Shown here piece by piece: positions 4,048 through 6,225 of a DNA stretch of 6,225 bases. The DNA comes from Candidatus Portnoybacteria bacterium CG_4_10_14_0_2_um_filter_44_20 (GTDB lineage: Bacteria; Patescibacteriota; Minisyncoccia; Portnoybacterales; GCA-002795985): NCBI GenBank assembly GCA_002792395.1, contig PFOG01000108.1, positions 1 through 6,225 of the forward strand, read 5' to 3'. Position numbers and translations under genes: made by a program. The first letter of the stretch is position 1; the number at the start of each line of letters is the position of its first letter. The notes under the pieces are model-generated. The model saw only the letters and a program-made list of their open reading frames with translations. It had not been told where the DNA came from and did not search any database.

Positions 4048-4638
4048 TTAACGACCAACAAATGCCCGAAGGCCAAACACGGTAGTAATCTCCTGTTGCT
4101 CTTTACCCGCTGTTGCCCCCCACCCGCCTCCTTGAATTCTTAAATCGCTCATTTCGATCGCGTAGGGCGCATTCTCTAAATACATCAAAAATTTTAGCAG
4201 GCTCGGAAAGTCTCCTTTGAGAGTAATTTGAAAATCAGCAGTTGTCCACCCGGGCGCCACCTCGTCTTTCGAAGATTCGCTAATCAGCTTATTCTCGTAA
4301 TTATTGCCCGACCTTTGCGCTATTTTTTCAAGAGTCAAAATAAACGGTAAAAAATCACCCTTTTTAAGAAAACTCTGATTGACATTGACTAACTCAGGCT
4401 GGATTTCTTGATACTCCCTCTCTGAATCAGAAAAGCTTTGCTTCTTCTTCTGTAGGCTTGCTATCTCCGCCTTTTTTTCGGATAAATCGCGACTGGCGGC
4501 CTGAATTTTCATCAGAAAAAAGTAAGTAACAAAAAAAGATGCCAAAAGACAGACTATAATGACACCGCCCAATATTAGATAAACCCTTTTCTTTTCGGAC
4601 AATAACGGCATTGTCATTTTTTCACGCAAAAAGTTCAT
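4048..4638 (-). CDS. pilO: Type IV pilus inner-membrane protein PilO
   Basis: 196 aa with the PilO layout: short cytoplasmic N-terminus, transmembrane helix at about 19-42, a charged coiled coil (45-80, LSEKKAEIASLQKKKQ), then a periplasmic ferredoxin-like domain (90-196) containing FLPFILTLEKIAQRSG and the strand-helix DFQITLKGDFPSLLKFLMYLE typical of the family. PilO pairs with PilN through the coiled coil and periplasmic fold to form the alignment complex of the pilus machine. Its ATG overlaps the pilN stop by four bases (ATGA), implying translational coupling; there is no independent Shine-Dalgarno. A glycine-rich loop (170-178) interrupts the last strands. Length is close to that of other PilO proteins. 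Confidence 0.88.
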   Translation of the reverse strand: MNFLREKMTMPLLSEKKRVYLILGGVIIVCLLASFFVTYFFLMKIQAASRDLSEKKAEIASLQKKKQSFSDSEREYQEIQPELVNVNQSFLKKGDFLPFILTLEKIAQRSGNNYENKLISESSKDEVAPGWTTADFQITLKGDFPSLLKFLMYLENAPYAIEMSDLRIQGGGWGATAGKEQQEITTVFGLRAFVGR

Positions 4639-5174
4639 TGATTGATCGAAAACGAAAAATTGAAATCGATATCCTCGGACTTTATAAAATTAGAAACAGG
4701 CGACTTGATCTCTGAAAATAACGGGCAGCCCTCGAGCTTACCCTGAAAAGCGACCAGTTGCTCCCTAGTTGATGCATGACCCGTTAAAACAACCTTTTTC
4801 TTTTTTATATCGAATTGAATACTGTCAAAGCGTATCTCCGGTGAAACCGCCATCGCTAGATTTTTTAATACGTCGACAACCGGCACTCGGCTATTTTGGA
4901 GGTCGCTTAAAAGCTTTATCTTCTGATTAGCATCTGTAATCTTCGCCCCCAATTCGCGCGCGGCCAGTGAAGAACTGCCACCCTCCCCAGCGCTAACCAG
5001 CCCATTCATTGCTTGAACTTGGACAGACAAGTAGAGCCAGGTAACCGCAAGAAGTACAGCAAAAATACATACAAGAAACAAAAATAACCTGCCAACAAAA
5101 ATAGCTGAACGGCTCATTTTCTCGAGCCGCAAAAATTCTTTCTCCTGGGGCGGTAATAAATTAAGAGTTAACAT
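4635..5174 (-). CDS. pilN: Type IV pilus inner-membrane protein PilN
   Basis: 179 aa. The N-terminus carries the PilN signature NLLPPQEK (residues 5-12), the short cytoplasmic motif that docks into PilM. A transmembrane helix spans about 24-50, a helical coiled-coil region follows (70-92), and a ferredoxin-like periplasmic domain (95-179) includes VDVLKNLAMAVSPEIRFDSI and the strand VVLTGHASTREQLVAFQGKL. PilN links cytoplasmic PilM to periplasmic PilO. The ATG overlaps the pilM stop by seven bases and the TGA overlaps pilO, so the three are made in fixed order from one message. Confidence 0.9.
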   Translation of the reverse strand: MLTLNLLPPQEKEFLRLEKMSRSAIFVGRLFLFLVCIFAVLLAVTWLYLSVQVQAMNGLVSAGEGGSSSLAARELGAKITDANQKIKLLSDLQNSRVPVVDVLKNLAMAVSPEIRFDSIQFDIKKKKVVLTGHASTREQLVAFQGKLEGCPLFSEIKSPVSNFIKSEDIDFNFSFSINQ

Positions 5175-6225
5175 GAACCATTCATTCCCATCCTGGCGCC
5201 CCGCAAGGCTAATCCAAGGACGGTGGCGTAACTAATTGACTGGTCGTAAGATAATTCCGGTATGCTTTCCGGCGCCGCCTCCAGAATATTCACCCAGGGA
5301 TTTCCCACCTCAACCGGTAAGTCCAGCGCGCCGGATAAAAAAGAAGACAAACCGCTCAAATTGGCGCCTCCCCCGCAAAGCGCTACTTTCGAAACATCTT
5401 TCGTTTCAGATTGCTCCTTTGGTCCATGCGTCCGAAAGAAATCAATATATTTTTTAATCTGGTTCACCAATTCATTTATGCTCGGCAAAAGCGACTGAAA
5501 AACCCGCCCGTCCTCGCGGTCTTTATTTAGACCGACTTCAAATTTCAATTCCTTGGCCTTTCCCAAGCTTACATCTAATTTCTTTGCTATTTCTTTCACT
5601 AAATATTCATTAGAAAGCGGCAGACTGGCCGTAAAATGAATCGTGCGGCCGGCAAAAATAATAAAACTGGTTCGCCGGGCGCCGATATCGATAATCATGA
5701 CCGGCGACAAGGCAAGCTCATCCTTAATCAAAGCCCGACTTGTCGCAACTGATTCTATTTCAAAAACCAGCGGCCTTAAGCCAGCCTCTTTAAAAACCTT
5801 GAGATACGGATCAACCAAAGACCTGCCCAAAGCGCCGATAAGGATATCGTAATGATCGAACGAGACCCTGGGCGGCTCGACAATCTGCCAATCGAAATAA
5901 ACCTGATCAATCGGAAGAGGAATTTGGTTCTCAACCTCCCACCGCACCGCCTCTTTTAGCTCGTTTGGCTTCATTCTTGGCAACCGAATGACGCGGATAA
6001 AAGATTCGGTCTCGGGCAAAGAAACAACACAATATTTGGTGTTAATCGGTAAACCATTAACGCCCGCGACCCCCTTCTTGATAACATCTGCCAACTCGTC
6101 GACTTTCTTGATCGCCCCTCCCCCAATAACACCCCGAGGGATTTCCTGTCGGCCGTAATTAGCTAAAACCAAACCCCGCCCCTCCGGCTTCAGTTGGGCA
6201 ACTTTCAAGGAGATGTCGGAAAGAT
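5168..6225 (-). CDS. pilM: Type IV pilus actin-like ATPase PilM, 5' end outside the window
   Basis: Partial: the frame is still open at the right edge. A TTG at 6208 could be taken as a start, but the codons before it (6223-6209) read LSDIS, which with the following LKVAQLK matches the family's N-terminal phosphate-binding strand (GxDIxxxSxKxxxL); the true start lies beyond 6225. Counting from the TTG, further landmarks are LPRMKPNELKEAVRWEVE with QIPLPIDQVYFDW (76-107), the second phosphate strand MIIDIGARRTSFIIF (171-185), the adenosine motif VALCGGGANLSGL (275-287) and YATVLGLALRG (327-337). PilM is an FtsA-like cytoplasmic ATP-binding protein that recruits PilN and senses the pilus motors. 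About the expected length once some ten N-terminal residues are added. Confidence 0.93.
   Translation of the reverse strand, partial: LSDISLKVAQLKPEGRGLVLANYGRQEIPRGVIGGGAIKKVDELADVIKKGVAGVNGLPINTKYCVVSLPETESFIRVIRLPRMKPNELKEAVRWEVENQIPLPIDQVYFDWQIVEPPRVSFDHYDILIGALGRSLVDPYLKVFKEAGLRPLVFEIESVATSRALIKDELALSPVMIIDIGARRTSFIIFAGRTIHFTASLPLSNEYLVKEIAKKLDVSLGKAKELKFEVGLNKDREDGRVFQSLLPSINELVNQIKKYIDFFRTHGPKEQSETKDVSKVALCGGGANLSGLSSFLSGALDLPVEVGNPWVNILEAAPESIPELSYDQSISYATVLGLALRGARMGMNGSC

Noticed and set aside
1..6225. CRISPR array, insertion sequence or phage genes
   Set aside because: No regularly spaced direct repeats, no transposase-like or phage-like product and no flanking terminal repeats other than the short one around the inner tRNA.

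Overview
The window looks like a compact bacterial chromosome segment, most plausibly from a Patescibacteria/CPR-type lineage. That placement is an inference from gene style, not a proven call: small single-domain proteins, short spacers, GTG starts, tight pilus operons, many short hairpin elements, and tRNAs that mostly lack an encoded CCA. TGA and TAA are used as ordinary stops (pilN ends in TGA), so the standard bacterial code applies.

Layout, left to right. 1-230 has no convincing gene; it holds two hairpin elements and a 36-bp perfect palindrome that acts as a likely bidirectional terminator. 231-827 (minus) encodes an exported or membrane-anchored 3D-domain (double-psi beta-barrel) cell-wall protein. 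930-2171 (minus) encodes a metal-dependent amidohydrolase with a strong Shine-Dalgarno and its own terminator; the promoter of the 3D gene is embedded in that terminator region. 2208-2278 is a divergent promoter pair. 2325-2702 (plus) is an unrecognised 125-aa gene with a near-consensus promoter and a terminator. 2715-3185 (minus) looks like a small transcription unit for a tiny membrane protein whose reading frame appears broken by a single-base shift.

3204-3675 (minus) is a tRNA transcription unit and holds the main surprise. An ordinary tRNA-Arg(UCU) lies inside a second tRNA-Arg(UCU) that is split between its T-stem and T-loop. The two outer pieces rejoin on paper into a 74-nt cloverleaf with perfect acceptor and T stems, and the insert ends pair with each other over 13 bp with one mismatch. 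A tRNA-His(GUG) follows, then a terminator.

3712-6225 (minus) is the distal part of a type IV pilus assembly operon: pilM (5' end outside the window), pilN and pilO, joined by 7-nt and 4-nt overlaps, then a 103-aa single-TM protein in the position pilP takes in other bacteria. These form the inner-membrane alignment platform that couples the cytoplasmic pilus motor to the periplasm.
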